The position numbers and the translations under genes were made by a program. A stretch of DNA of 64,000 nucleotides from G963422445 sp963422445 (GTDB taxonomy: Bacteria; Pseudomonadota; Alphaproteobacteria; Thalassobaculales; Thalassobaculaceae): assembly GCA_963422445.2 (NCBI GenBank), contig OY729512.2, positions 3,906,001 to 3,970,000 of the forward strand, written 5' to 3'. This document shows positions 24,172-33,990 of this stretch, in pieces. A model generated the notes under the pieces. It had not been told where the DNA came from. It was given only the letters and a program-made list of their open reading frames with translations, and ran no database searches. The stretch's first letter is position 1; each line of letters starts with the position of its first letter.

Positions 24172-25736
24172 TTCGCATTCCCCCCCCCCCCCCCCCCGAT
24201 CCAGGGTTGCGCGAGTTCTTGAAGCATCTGCGCATCGACTTTTGCGTACAGCGCAGTGGTCTTCAGGGACTCGTGCCGAAGCAAGGAGCCGACGAAGCGG
24301 AGAGATGCGCCGGATCGCAGCAGATTGGTAGCCGCGCTGTGTCGAAAGACGTGTGCGCCCCGGAACTTGGCCCGATCGACACCGGCTCGTTCGAGCGCAA
24401 CGCGCGCGACATAGGTGATCCCGCTTGATTCCTTGAACGCCCGGTGCGGTGCCAGCACCGTCAGAAAGACCCTTTCCTCATCTACGCGAGGCCGGACATT
24501 GGCGATGTAGTCGAGCAATGCATCTCCAACCTCCTGCGGAAGTGGAATGGCCGTTTCCTTGTCCGATTTTCCACAGATCCGGAGCTGTGCATTCTCCCAG
24601 TCGATATCGCACAGACGTAAGCGAGAGACTTCTCCGGCACGCAGACCCAGCCTGGCGAGCAAGAGCACTATCGCCCGGTCGCGCACTCCGTTCGGTGTTG
24701 CTCGGTCGCAAGAATCTATCGCCCTTTCTATTATCTCAGGTGCCAAGTAACGAGGCAGTGTGGTTTGACTCCATTCCGCGACGGTCGGAACAGCACCCAC
24801 CAGTCTCGCGGAGCAGCGACCTGTGGAGGCCAGAAACCGCAGGTACATGCGCAGCGTGGACGTTACCCGTTTCGCTTGGCGGATAGAGGCGTTCTCGAGC
24901 TTGTCCATTAGAGCTTCCCGGATTTGTGTTACGTCACATTGATCGGGACTCTCTACAAGACCTGGAAGAAGGGAGGTTATCGTTTCGGTGTAGCGACGTA
25001 TGCTCTTCTCACCAATGTTACGGTTTTGTCGGAGCCAAGAACGAAACTCGTCAAGGCCGTCGTCGGCTACTGTGGGCGATGGAAAGACGTCCGAGATCTC
25101 GCCGCGGTCGATCAAGAACTCGATAAACCGGGTGAGTCCTGACAGTTGGTAGACGGCACGTCCCTTCTTGCGCCAACCGGTGTATATTCCGCGGAGGCCG
25201 CAACAGCAGTCGTGTTCGAAAAAGCGCTCCAGAGTAGAACTGTCCAGCTGCCTGAGCGGGATACGGAAATGGTGCAGCCAGACGATGAAGTGGCGACTTG
25301 TCGACCGAAAGATGTTAAGTGCTTTGTGGCTGTATCCGTTTTCTCGGGACTGCTGTAGAAACTGATTCAGCAGACCGAGGTTTTGGTCCAGTTCCTCGAG
25401 ACAGAAGGTTCGCCCGGTCTGCTCAAGAAAGCGCACAAACCGAGTGACTGGCCCTACCGAATATTTGGAGGCGGATGGGATTGCCTTGGAGAAGGGTAGA
25501 TCGCAGCCGCAATCGTGACGGAAAAAGCTCGACACAACACTGCCGTCGATCGAATCCAGTGCAATGCCGTCCGCATCCAGCCAGATCAGGAAATGCCGCA
25601 CGAAACGACCGTGGTCCCGGACGCTCGTTTCCGTGAATCCGAGGTCCCTCAGGTGATTGCGATACTCGTCGAATACCTCGGGATGCGGCTCAGGCGTGAG
25701 CTGAGACCCGCACAGGCGCGTTGTTGTTGATGACAT
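24168..25736 (-). CDS. RIT tyrosine recombinase A (long member)
   Basis: 522 residues, the largest of the three, with a duplicated helical N-terminal region (~1-330: 'YRNHLRDLGFTETSVRDHGR' and 'FLQQSRENGYSHKALNIFRS') before the catalytic domain: Arg in 'LGLRAGEVSRLRLCDI', HxxR in 'AHVFRHSAATNLLRSG', and the tail 'LLRHESLKTTALYAKV' (H, Y). Near the C-terminus 18 consecutive G bases encode six Gly before 'NAK', just ahead of the overlap with recombinase B. Slippage there would change the reading frame and break the coupling. The start lies ~45 bp inside the right terminal repeat, next to a hairpin at 25743-25775 (CTTGG...CCAAG). Confidence 0.9.
   Translation of the reverse strand: MSSTTTRLCGSQLTPEPHPEVFDEYRNHLRDLGFTETSVRDHGRFVRHFLIWLDADGIALDSIDGSVVSSFFRHDCGCDLPFSKAIPSASKYSVGPVTRFVRFLEQTGRTFCLEELDQNLGLLNQFLQQSRENGYSHKALNIFRSTSRHFIVWLHHFRIPLRQLDSSTLERFFEHDCCCGLRGIYTGWRKKGRAVYQLSGLTRFIEFLIDRGEISDVFPSPTVADDGLDEFRSWLRQNRNIGEKSIRRYTETITSLLPGLVESPDQCDVTQIREALMDKLENASIRQAKRVTSTLRMYLRFLASTGRCSARLVGAVPTVAEWSQTTLPRYLAPEIIERAIDSCDRATPNGVRDRAIVLLLARLGLRAGEVSRLRLCDIDWENAQLRICGKSDKETAIPLPQEVGDALLDYIANVRPRVDEERVFLTVLAPHRAFKESSGITYVARVALERAGVDRAKFRGAHVFRHSAATNLLRSGASLRFVGSLLRHESLKTTALYAKVDAQMLQELAQPWIGGGGGGNAK
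24180..24197. repeat. 18-base poly-C/poly-G tract
   Basis: Eighteen C on the given strand (G in the ritA mRNA) directly before the ritA stop/ritB start overlap. Tracts of this length are prone to slipped-strand mutation and also to sequencing error. Confidence 0.95.
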
Positions 25737-25780
25737 GATGGCTCTCCTCTTGTCTTGGTGAAGCCAAGAGAGGAGGCCAG

Positions 25781-25870
25781 AAATATGTTGAGTTATCCAG
25801 CCGTCACAGGAGGCGCTCCGGGGGCCGTCGCCCCATCCTCGACATATCTACGAAGCCGCGATATTGGGAA
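25781..25870 (-). repeat. RIT right terminal inverted repeat (~90 bp)
   Basis: Reverse complement of 22168-22257 with scattered mismatches in the inner half. It ends exactly at the MoxR junction (...ATTGGGAA, then host TTCACC). Confidence 0.9.
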
Positions 25871-26248
25871 TTCACCAGCAACATCGTCCACCGCCGCAAC
25901 GGCCTCGACGCAGGCGTCGAGCGCGCGCTGTTCCGGGGCGCCATCGGCGAGGCCGCCGCGGTCGAGTTCGCCGCCTTCCTCAAGGTCTGGCGCGAGCTGC
26001 CCCATCCCCGGGCCGTCATCGGCGATCCCGAGAACGCCGACATTCCGGAGAACGCGAGCGCGCTGATGGCGCTCTGCGGCGCGCTCTACAAGCTCGCCTC
26101 CGACGTCAACTTCGACGCCATCGTCACCTATGCCGCGAGGCTTCGCCGCGAGGTCGGCGAGTTCCTCGTCGGCTCGTGCGTGCGCCGCGAGCCGGGGCTC
26201 CAGCGTTCGCCCGGTTTCATCCGCTGGGCCGCGGCGAAGACCCGGTGA
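25871..26248 (+). pseudogene. MoxR-type AAA ATPase, 3' part
   Basis: The continuation of the gene broken at 22147, with 125 residues to a stop at 26246-26248: 'FTSNIVHRRNGLDAGVERAL', 'GEAAAVEFAAFLKVW', 'ENASALMALCGALYKLAS', 'CVRREPGLQRSPGFIRWAAA'. This matches the helical C-terminal lid expected for this ATPase subfamily. No start or ribosome site is seen near the junction, so it is probably not expressed as a separate protein. Confidence 0.85.
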
Positions 26249-26259
26249 AGGAGCCGCCC

Positions 26260-26394
26260 ATGGTCTGGCGCGTCAGCCACTACCCGTCCGGCGCCGCGCC
26301 GTCGCGCGATTACGCGGTGCGGGCGCCCAGCCTCGATACGGCGAAGCGCGAGTTCCCCACCGTTCTCGACGTCCCCCTGTGGACGCTCCGGTAG
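26260..26394 (+). CDS. Small hypothetical protein (44 aa)
   Basis: ATG 26260 with AAGGAG a few bases upstream opens 'MVWRVSHYPSGAAPSRDYAV' and ends 'DVPLWTLR'. It sits 11 bp after the MoxR stop and 23 bp before the next gene, in the operon direction. No family is recognised. The strong ribosome site and snug fit between two operon genes argue that it is real. Confidence 0.6.
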   Translation: MVWRVSHYPSGAAPSRDYAVRAPSLDTAKREFPTVLDVPLWTLR

Positions 26395-26417
26395 CACAAC
26401 CAGGGAGAACACAACCC

Positions 26418-27316
26418 ATGAACCTCACCGACGACGCCATGCAGGTGTCCTTGCGCATCACTGCCTGGTCCGGCCGCCTCTACGACCGCCAGGCGAGCAA
26501 TCACGTCGCCGTCCACCATGACGCCGCGGCCAACGCCGGGCGCTACAACAAGCGCCTGCTGCCCAAGGTCGCCTTCGCCGCGCTCACCGCGACGGTGAGC
26601 GCATGCGGACGGCGCACTACGAGCAGACCCTGCCGTGGGACGACCAGGGCAGCCGGCTGCTCACCGTCGCCAACTACGAGCACTACACGGAGCTCATGGA
26701 CGGGTTCCGCGAGCGCATGGTGCGCGAGCGCGCCCGCTTCATCGAGGACTACGACGACAACGTCGACCAGGCCCGGCTCGACCTCGGCAAGCTCTTCCGC
26801 ATCGAGGACTATCCGTCCAGGGACGCGCTCCAGGGCAAGTTCTCCATCCGCTACCGCATCACGCCGGTGCAGGACGCCGGGCAATTCATGGCCAGGCTCG
26901 CGAGCGACGATGTGGACCGGGTCAGACACGACATCGAGCACCGGATCGAGGAGCGGCTCCACGATGCCGTTGGCGATCTCTACCGGCGCTTCGGCGAAGC
27001 CGTCGAGCGGGTCTCGGAGCGGTTGCAGGAGGACGGGAACGGCAAGCCGCTGGTCTTCCGCAACTCGATGATCGAGAACATCCGCGATCTCGTCGACGTC
27101 GTGCCGCGCCTCAACATCTTCGGCGACGACGCGCTCGCGCGGCTCTGCGAGCAGGTGAAGGAGAAGATCGCGAGCGTCGAGCCCGACGCGCTTCGCCCTT
27201 CCAAGTCCTTCGACCCCATCGCGCGGGCGCGGGTAAAGCGCGACGCCGACGAGCTGATGGAGAAGTTCGCGGGCTACTTCGCGGCGCCCGTAGAGCCGGC
27301 GCGGGAGGCCGCGTGA
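26418..27316 (+). pseudogene. DUF3150-like protein, one frameshift
   Basis: ATG 26418 gives 'MNLTDDAMQVSLRITAWSGR' and 'NAGRYNKRLLPKVAFAALTA', then shifts frame near 26590-26603 and continues 'MRTAHYEQTLPWDDQGSRLL' to a stop at 27314-27316. Joined, it is ~295 residues, helical and charged, with regions such as 'VRHDIEHRIEERLHDAVGDL'. Position between a MoxR ATPase and a VWA protein, plus overall form, fit DUF3150-type proteins from plasmids and phages. That assignment is from memory of gene order and carries some doubt. The stop overlaps the VWA start (TGATG). Confidence 0.65.
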
Positions 27317-28745
27317 TGGCCACGCGCGTCCAGACCGAGTCGGCGCAGCGCATCAGCGACTGCGTGACGGAGCTCCTGCGCAAGCAGCCCTTCTTCGGGA
27401 GCCTCGCCCTGAGGCTCCCGCTCAGGGCCGATCCGAGCCGGAAGACGCTGGCGAGCGACGGGCACGAGATCCGCTATTCGCCCAGGTGGGTGGCCGCCAC
27501 CGACGCGCATGTCATCGAGGCTGCGATGGCGCGCGTGGTCATGGCGTGCGCCTTGAAGCATCACACGCGCCGGGGCGATCGCGACCCCGAACGCTGGCAA
27601 CTCGCCTCCCAGCTCGTCACGCATGCGCTCGTTCGCGACGCGGGATTCACCCTGCCGCCCGCGGCGCAAGCGTGGGACGGGGTGAGCGTGGAGGAGGCCT
27701 GCGACCGTCTGCCGGAACCGCAAGAGGACGAGTCCGGCGGTGACGGCGAGGCGCCTCCGGCTGGCGGCGCGATGGCCGCCGCCGCGGCCGGCCAGGCGTC
27801 CGCAGCCGGCGATGACGATGACGATTCGTCCGGCGGTCCGACCGACTCGCCCGGCGGCCCCGCCAATGACGACGACTCCGGCAAGCCCGATGACGGTGGC
27901 GGACAGGGACAGGACGGTTCGGGCGATGACGGCGGGGGCCACGACCGCCAGGACGAGGGCCAACCGGGCAGTGACGGCCAGGGCCCGGATGGCGATTGCG
28001 ATGCGCCGGCAAGCCACGATCCCTCCGGCACCGGGGAGGTGATGGACGCCGGCACCCGCGGCGACGGCGGCGGCGCTGACGGCGAATCGTCGGTGGATAT
28101 CACCGCCGAGGAGCAGGCATGGGACGAGGCCATGCACCAGGCCATGAACCTCGCCAGAGCCGAGGGAAAGCTGCCGGGCGCGGTCGAGGAGACGGTGCGG
28201 AACGCCACGCCGGCACCCTCGACTGGCGGAGCCTGCTCCGCCGCTACATGACCGACGCCGCGCGCCGCGACTATAGCTGGAGCGTCCCCAACCGGCGCTT
28301 CATCGACTCCGGCCTCTATCTCCCCTCCATCCGCTCGGAGGGCATGGACGCGATCGCCGTCATCATCGACACCTCGGGCTCCCTGCCGGCCCGGACCCTC
28401 ACCGACTTCTGGGCCGAGCTCCGGCCCGACAGCGTTCACGTCCTCCAGGTCGACGCGGCCGTGCAGGACGCCGCCGAGTACGCGCCCGACGACCTCCCCG
28501 ACGAGATCGCGCTCAAGGGGCGCGGCGGCACCGACTTCCGCCCGGGCTTCGAGTGGCTCGACGAGCAGGGGATACAGCCCGGCGTGTGCCTCTACTTCAC
28601 GGACATGGAGTGCTCCGACTACCCCGAGGCCGAGCCCGGGTTCCCCACGATCTGGGTGAATTATTCCAGCGCCCCATCGGAGTGGAACCGCGAACCCTGG
28701 GGCGAGCGCATCGACATCGCCCCCGAGCGGAGAACCCGGCCATGA
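27316..28745 (+). pseudogene. VWA-like / DUF2201 metallopeptidase-like protein, one frameshift
   Basis: ATG 27316. The N-terminal ~135 residues resemble the DUF2201 putative metallopeptidase domain ('SLALRLPLRADPSRKTLASD'; 'VMACALKHHTRRGDRDPERW'), though the usual HExxH appears as 'ALKHHTRRG'. A ~140-residue acidic Gly/Asp/Ser linker follows. After a shift near 28205 the VWA-like domain reads in the third frame: 'LDWRSLLRRYMTDAARRDYS', 'DAIAVIIDTSGSLPARTLTD' (MIDAS DTSGS), 'IALKGRGGTDFRPGFEWLDE', ending at 28745. Together with the MoxR ATPase it would form a MoxR-VWA chaperone pair, but both genes are broken here. Confidence 0.8.
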
Positions 28746-29368
28746 CGCGTCGTGCGATCCACGGCGCGCCGGCGGAGGCGCTGAGGCAGGCTCTCAAAGC
28801 CCTGGCCCGGCTCTCGTTCTGGATTTCCTGGACATCGGATCCCGACCTCGCGCCCGAAGCCGCCGTCCGCGCCCGCTGCATGCGGGACGCCGCGAAGGCG
28901 CTGCGCAAGGCCGTCCGTCTGCTCGACGAAGCCGCCGACCGAGCCGACCCGCCGCCAAACAACGCCCGGCGGGCGTCCGCGCCCGTCTCCGGCACTGCCC
29001 CCGATGACTCCTCCGGAGGCGGCGCCGGCCAACGCGCCGCAGACGCCCGAGACCCGCAGCAACAGCAATCCGAGGCGGAGCCGAGCCCGGCCCGGGCGGG
29101 CGCGCGCCGGCCGGAGAGGGCCGGTCTCCCGCGCGTCCGTTCATCCATCGACGGAGATTCTCATGAACCACATCGCACCCCCGCCCGAGAACGTGCGCAA
29201 GACCCCGCCCGACGAGGCCGCCGACGCCCAGCTCATCGCGTCCATCAAGTCGCACGGCCTGCTGGAAAACCTCGTCGTCCGCCCCGACGAGCCCGCCGCG
29301 GACGGCGCCGAGCGCTTCGCCGTCGTCGCCGGCGGCCGCCGCCTCGCGGCCCTCGTCGCGCTCGTTAA
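28742..29368 (+). CDS. Uncertain ORF between the VWA and ParB genes
   Basis: ATG 28742 overlaps the VWA stop. The first ~65 residues look natural ('MTRRAIHGAPAEALRQALKA', 'CMRDAAKALRKAVRLLDEAA') and could be a small helical protein. After ~28950 the composition becomes Pro/Arg-rich read-through into the out-of-frame parB start. A small gene with its stop lost by mutation is likely. No family is known. Confidence 0.3.
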   Translation: MTRRAIHGAPAEALRQALKALARLSFWISWTSDPDLAPEAAVRARCMRDAAKALRKAVRLLDEAADRADPPPNNARRASAPVSGTAPDDSSGGGAGQRAADARDPQQQQSEAEPSPARAGARRPERAGLPRVRSSIDGDSHEPHRTPARERAQDPARRGRRRPAHRVHQVARPAGKPRRPPRRARRGRRRALRRRRRRPPPRGPRRAR

Positions 29369-31281
29369 GGAAGACTGGTTCAACGCTCTTCATCCGGTGC
29401 CCTGCAAGATCGCGGCGAACGGCGACGCGGGCGAGCTGTCGCTCGCGGAGAACGTCGTGCGCATCGCGATGCACCCGGCCGACCAGGTGGTCGCGTTCTC
29501 CGAGCTCGCCGGATCCGGCGTCACGGTAGCGGCCATCGCCGCGCCCGAGCTCCTCGACGCCTACCGCGCCGAGGCCATCGACCTCGAGACGCTCAAGGCG
29601 TTCGCCGTCACCACCGACCACGACCGCCAGCGCGCGGTGTGGGAGCGGGTCTCGGCGCAAGCGCACCGTCCGTCGGCCTGGCAGGTCAAGCGCCTGCTGA
29701 CCGAGGAGCGGGTGCCCACCGGCTCGCCTATGGCCCGCTTCGTCGGCATCGCCGCCTACGAGGCCGCGGGCGGCCCGGTGCTACGCGACCTCTTCGCCGA
29801 CGAGCACGAGAACGGCGTCTGGCTCGAGGACCCGAAGCTGCTGGGCGACCTCGCCATGCAGAAGCTCACCGCGGCCGCCGACGAGCTCGCCACCCGCTGG
29901 AAGTGGGCCGAGGCCATGGTCGAGGTCGACTGGAGCGCCACCGCGCGCTTCGGGCGCATCCATCCCGAACCCGCCGAGCCGACGGACGAAGAGAAGACCG
30001 AGATCGAGAAGCTCCGCACCCGCCACGACGCGCTCGTCAACATGGACGAAGACCAGTGGACGGACGAGCTGGTCGAGGAGGCCGAAGCCATCGAGCCGCG
30101 CCTCGACGCGATCGAAGCCGAGGTCGAAGCGCGAGCGACGTTCACCGCCGAGCGCCCCGCCCCCGGACCCGCGCGCCAAGGCCCGCGAGGAGGCGGGCGT
30201 CGGCATCGGGCTCGCCGACGATCTGCGCGCCATCCGCACCGCGCTGGTGAAGGCGCATCTCGCCGGCGACTTCGAGGCCGCCTTCGACCTCGTGGTGTTC
30301 CAGATGGTGCGCGCGGTGTTCGCGCGGGGCTACACCGGCTCCTGGCACGCGCTCGACATCGCCTTCAACGAGACCGCCGACCGGCCCGCCATGCGGATGA
30401 ACGACGACGACTTCGCCGCCTGGAGTCCGGGCGAGGCGATGCTCGCCGACTGGTCGCACCTGCCGTTCGAGTGGATGGAGGGAGACGACGACGCGGCCTG
30501 CTTCGCGGCGCTTCGGGCGCTCCCGCGCGCAGACAAGGAGACGCTGTTCGCGGCCGCGGTCGCGCGCACGGTGAAGGGCCAGCTCGCCTTCGAGCACGAC
30601 GCGCGGCCCGAGCTGGAGGCCACCGTCGCGCGGCTCGACATCGACTTCGCGAAGCACGTGCGGCCGACCGCCGGCATGCTGTGGTCGCGCATTCGCAAGG
30701 ACCGCATCCTCGACGCCGCCCGCGAGACCTTCGGCGCCGCCTGGGCGTCGGCCCGGTCGAAGTACAAGAAGGCCGACCTCGCCAGGGCGATGGAGGACGC
30801 CTTCGCGGCCGGCACGCCGCCGGTGGGACTCGGCGCCACGGCGCACGCCGCGGCGCTGGCCTGGACCATGCCGGGGTTCGCGGCGTTCGATGCGGGCGGC
30901 GCCGACGCCGACACGGCGACGCAAGCCGCGCCCGCCGCCAAGCCCGCGCAATCCCCGGACGCATCCGGGGATGCCACGGCCGGGACCGCCGATCCGGAAG
31001 CGGACGGCGCCAGGGCCCCGCAAGGCTCTGCCGAGGGCAACGGCCATGACGCGTCCACGGTCGCGGAGGGCGAGGGCGGCGCGGAGCCGGTGAACGGGGA
31101 AGGCGGCGGCGAGGACGGTCCCGCCGACCCGTCGCTCGCCGACGCCATCGACGCGATGAACGCGGTCCCGACCGCCGACGGCGGCCCCCGCGTCATCGTG
31201 CAGACCGTCGGCCCGGTCAACGGCGAGGCTCCCGACTCCGACCCTCTGGACATCCCGGAGTTCCTGCGCCGCGTCCACTGA
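29163..31281 (+). pseudogene. ParB/RepB/Spo0J-type protein, frameshifted and missing part of its helix-turn-helix
   Basis: ATG 29163. The ParB N-terminal domain is clear: 'LIASIKSHGLLENLVVRPDE', 'FAVVAGGRRLAALVALVKED' and 'GELSLAENVVRIAMHPADQV'. In homologues as I remember them, 'VAAIAARFGVSERxVExRLRLGNxAPELLDAY' follows. Here the text jumps from 'VTVAAIAA' straight to 'PELLDAYRAEAIDLETLKAF', so about 23 residues of the DNA-binding helix-turn-helix are gone. A frameshift near 30165 then moves reading to another frame ('AKAREEAGVGIGLADDLRAI' to 'DPLDIPEFLRRVH', stop 31279-31281). It is probably also missing a linker at the shift. This large ParB type accompanies plasmid modules and need not be a partition protein. 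Confidence 0.85.
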
Positions 31282-31364
31282 CCGCCCGCCCAGGCTTGAG
31301 CGCCCCGTCCGGACCATCGCCGGGCGGGGCGTTTCCTTTTCCGCATCCATCACGGAGAACGCAC

Positions 31365-33090
31365 ATGAACGACACCGCGACCATCCGCGCCCGCATTCAC
31401 GACAGCGCCATCAAGCGCGTCACCCGGACATTCTCCGCCAGCATCGGCGAGGTGTTCTCGGAAACCTTGCAGAACAGCCGCAGGGCCGGCGCCACGCGGG
31501 TCCGCGTCGCCATCGCCGGCTCCGACGGCAACCTCACGATGACCGTCACCGACGACGGCGCCGGCATCGCCGATCCGGCCATCCTGCTGTCGTTCGGCGA
31601 GAACGGCTGGAGCGAGGACCTGGTGGCGGCTGAGGACGCGGCAGGGATGGGCATGTTGAGCCTCGCGCGGCGCGGCTGCACCGTCTCGTCCCGGACGCGC
31701 GCCACCGACGGCGACCTCGCGGCCGGCTGGCGCGTCGAGCTTCTGCCCGCGCATTTTCCGGGCGAGGCCGAGACGAAGGTCGGGCCCGACGATGGCGCGC
31801 CCTGGCCGCACGGCGCCGCCGTCTCGTTCCGGGCCTCCGGGCCCGAGGACGCCGAGCGCATCCGCCGGGCCATCGAGCAGGCGGCCCGGCACTATCCGCT
31901 GCCCGTCATGTTCGAGGACGTCCCCGACACGCCGGCCGGAGGCGAGACCCTCGACCGCCGCGCCTTCCTCGACGGCGCGCTCCACGTCGAGCGCTGGCGC
32001 GGCCTCGTGTTCGGCGCGTTCAAGGACCGCTGGAACGGGTTCGGCCTCAACGACCCCGACGTCAACTTTCACGGCCTCACCGTCTCCGCGCAGCTTCCCA
32101 GGGTCGAGTCGGTCACCGGCGAGTGCTGGACGGCCGGCGCCGACATCGTGGACTGCCCGGACCTTGAGCTGGTGCTGCCCGCGCGCAAGGAGCCCGTCGA
32201 GACCCCGTTCCTCGAAGAGATGCGCGAGGCCGCAAGGCTCGCCATCTACCGCGCCATGGCCGCCGATCCAGACCCGCGCCCGTCCTTCGCGGACCGCAAG
32301 CGCGCGTACGAGGCCGACATCGACATCGCCGCGCCGCCGCCCGAGCTCCGGCCCTGGCGTCCCGGCCTCGCCGACGTCGACGACTGGCGCGAGCCGCCGA
32401 AGCGCGAATCGGTCGGCCCCGACGCGCTGCTGATGGCGTGCGACCCCGAGCCGCCCGAGGCGCAGGCGCTGTGGCGGGCCGCGGAGCGCAATGGCATTGC
32501 CGGCCGGCTGTTCGAGCCCGACCGCCGGCTGGAGGGCTATGCCTGGTACGACGCGATCGAGCGCATCGTCCACATCCACACCGAGGCGACCGTCGGCCGC
32601 CGCCCCCACGCGCTCGACAGGTATCCGGCGCCCGAGCGCTCCGGCGCGCCCGGACTCGATCCGCATGAGCCTCGCCGTCCGGCCCGACAGGGGCGTGGGA
32701 CGCATCCTCGACCTCGACGCCGACGTCGCCTTCGCGGGCGACGCCTGGGCTTACGTCGGCGACGCCCTGCCGCTCGTGACCGCCGACAGCGACATCGAGC
32801 CGTTCCAGCTCATGGAGCTGCTGCGCGCGGCGTTCTTCTCGGCTTCGGACGACGCGGATGCCGATTCCTGGGAACGCCAGCGCGACGTCTTCGAGCAGGA
32901 AGCCCTCCACATCGCAACGCGGCGGCTGGTCTCGGACGACGCCGCGAGGCGCAGCTCCATCGCCGAGGCGGTCACCCGCGAGCTGTTCTGGCTCATCCCG
33001 CACGACCGGGGCGCGGAGATTTCGGTGCGCGACCGCAAGGTGACGGTGACCCTCGGCGCGCGCGCCGCACAGGCCGCCGCCGGCGCCTGA
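31365..33090 (+). pseudogene. GHKL-fold ATP-binding protein, one frameshift
   Basis: ATG 31365, GGAG eight bases upstream. The N-terminus is a GHKL (Hsp90/histidine-kinase-like) ATPase domain: N-box 'VFSETLQNSRRAGATRVRVA', then 'TVTDDGAGIADPAILLSFGE' and 'EDAAGMGMLSLARRGCTVSS'. The middle part is unassigned. A shift near 32640-32680 moves reading to another frame, which runs 'LAVRPDRGVGRILDLDADVA' to the stop at 33088-33090. The C-terminal ~35 residues ('VTRELFWLIPHDRGAEISVR') resemble the small protein at 33251. No kinase phospho-acceptor domain is present, so a chaperone or nucleic-acid role is possible. Confidence 0.8.
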
Positions 33091-33182
33091 CCCCGGCTCC
33101 GGTCGGGACCGCCGACACGCCATCCACTGCAACCGCCAGCCCCCGGCCGCCTGGAGCCCGGCCGGCGTCCGTGCGGACGAGC

Positions 33183-33197
33183 GGGGGGGGGGGGGGG
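33183..33197. repeat. 15-base poly-G tract
   Basis: Fifteen G in the gap between the GHKL gene and the small gene at 33251. It is the second long G tract in the window (the other is at 24180-24197). Confidence 0.95.
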
Positions 33198-33250
33198 CGG
33201 GAGCGTCCCGGCCCTCCGCGTCCCGTCCCCGTCTCACCGGAGGCCCGGCC

Positions 33251-33472
33251 ATGAAGACCCACACCGAACCCCGCCCGGCCCCCGCCGGCATCCCCGCCGC
33301 GCCGCCCAATCACGCCGACGAGGCCAGAAAGCGCGCCATCGCCCGGGCGCTCCGAACCGAGATCCACTGGCTGATGCCGACCGACCGCGCGGTGACCATC
33401 ACCGTCGACGGCGACGACATCGCCGTCGCGTTCGGCCCGCCCGCCCCGGGCGATTGCCCGGCTTCCCACTGA
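33251..33472 (+). CDS. Small hypothetical protein (73 aa) related to the GHKL C-terminus
   Basis: ATG 33251 with CGGAGG a few bases upstream. Residues ~25-62, 'ARKRAIARALRTEIHWLMPT' and 'DRAVTITVDGDDIAVAFG', parallel the end of the preceding GHKL protein ('AEAVTRELFWLIPHDRGAEI', 'SVRDRKVTVTLG'). This suggests duplication of a short regulatory or interaction module as a free-standing protein. Intact. No named family. Confidence 0.65.
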   Translation: MKTHTEPRPAPAGIPAAPPNHADEARKRAIARALRTEIHWLMPTDRAVTITVDGDDIAVAFGPPAPGDCPASH

Positions 33473-33547
33473 AGGCCCCCGGGCCATCTCACGATCCGGG
33501 CGGCGCCCCGGCGTCCACCGCCGAGGCGTCCGCCACGAGGCATGCAC

Positions 33548-33886
33548 ATGAAGACCACCCGAGACTTCCGGCCGCTGTCGGACCGCTACCGCTTCGACTG
33601 CGGCCCATGCTCATACGCCAACGGCTTCGCACAAATCGACACCCGCCAGGACGCTTCCTGCTACGGCGCGTGGTGCTCGCCGGCGAAGCGCACCATCGTC
33701 AACTTCTGCGAGGGCGATGTGACCACGATGGTCTGCGAGACCGACGAGGAGTTTGTCCGCCAGGTCCGCGAGCTGGCCGCGTGGAACGACGAGGGCGGCT
33801 ACGGACCGATGAAGATCGACGCGCTGTCCCACGACGCATTGCGCGCGGCGTTCGAGAGGCTCGGCCTCGCCGACCTGCTGCACTGA
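33548..33886 (+). CDS. Hypothetical protein (112-114 aa)
   Basis: Starts at ATG 33548 (an earlier in-frame ATG at 33542 is also possible). The sequence has an N-terminal Cys cluster, 'DCGPCSYANGFAQIDTRQDA', 'CYGAWCSPAKRTIVNFCEGD', followed by 'VCETDEEFVRQVRELAAWND'. Four or five Cys in 45 residues could bind a metal. Intact, and placed in the operon direction between two other small genes. Function unknown. Confidence 0.6.
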   Translation: MKTTRDFRPLSDRYRFDCGPCSYANGFAQIDTRQDASCYGAWCSPAKRTIVNFCEGDVTTMVCETDEEFVRQVRELAAWNDEGGYGPMKIDALSHDALRAAFERLGLADLLH

Positions 33887-33990
33887 GCGCCTTCCACCGG
33901 TGGGAGCGAGTACCCGCGCCGCGCCGATTCCCCCTGCAATGCACCGCAGAAGCGCCGTCGCGCCTTGTGCGCATTCCCGGAGGATTGACC

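Larger units (their letters stand above)
22148..25870 (-). mobile_element. RIT element (recombinase in trio)
   Basis: A 3.7-kb element with three tandem minus-strand tyrosine recombinase genes, each overlapping the next by 4 bp, framed by inverted repeats of about 90 bp. This is the defining arrangement of RIT elements. It lies precisely inside the MoxR gene: removing 22148-25870 leaves one continuous reading frame. TGGGAA occurs at both junctions (22142-22147 and 25865-25870), as a short duplication or a shared crossover sequence. A 20-bp perfect palindrome (22148-22167) precedes the left repeat and has no counterpart on the right. Confidence 0.9.

Noticed and set aside
29004..31049. A single 681-residue protein spanning the ParB frame
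   Set aside because: The first ~50 residues lie upstream of the natural ParB start and everything after ~30165 is out-of-frame Arg-rich text. The true protein changes frame there.
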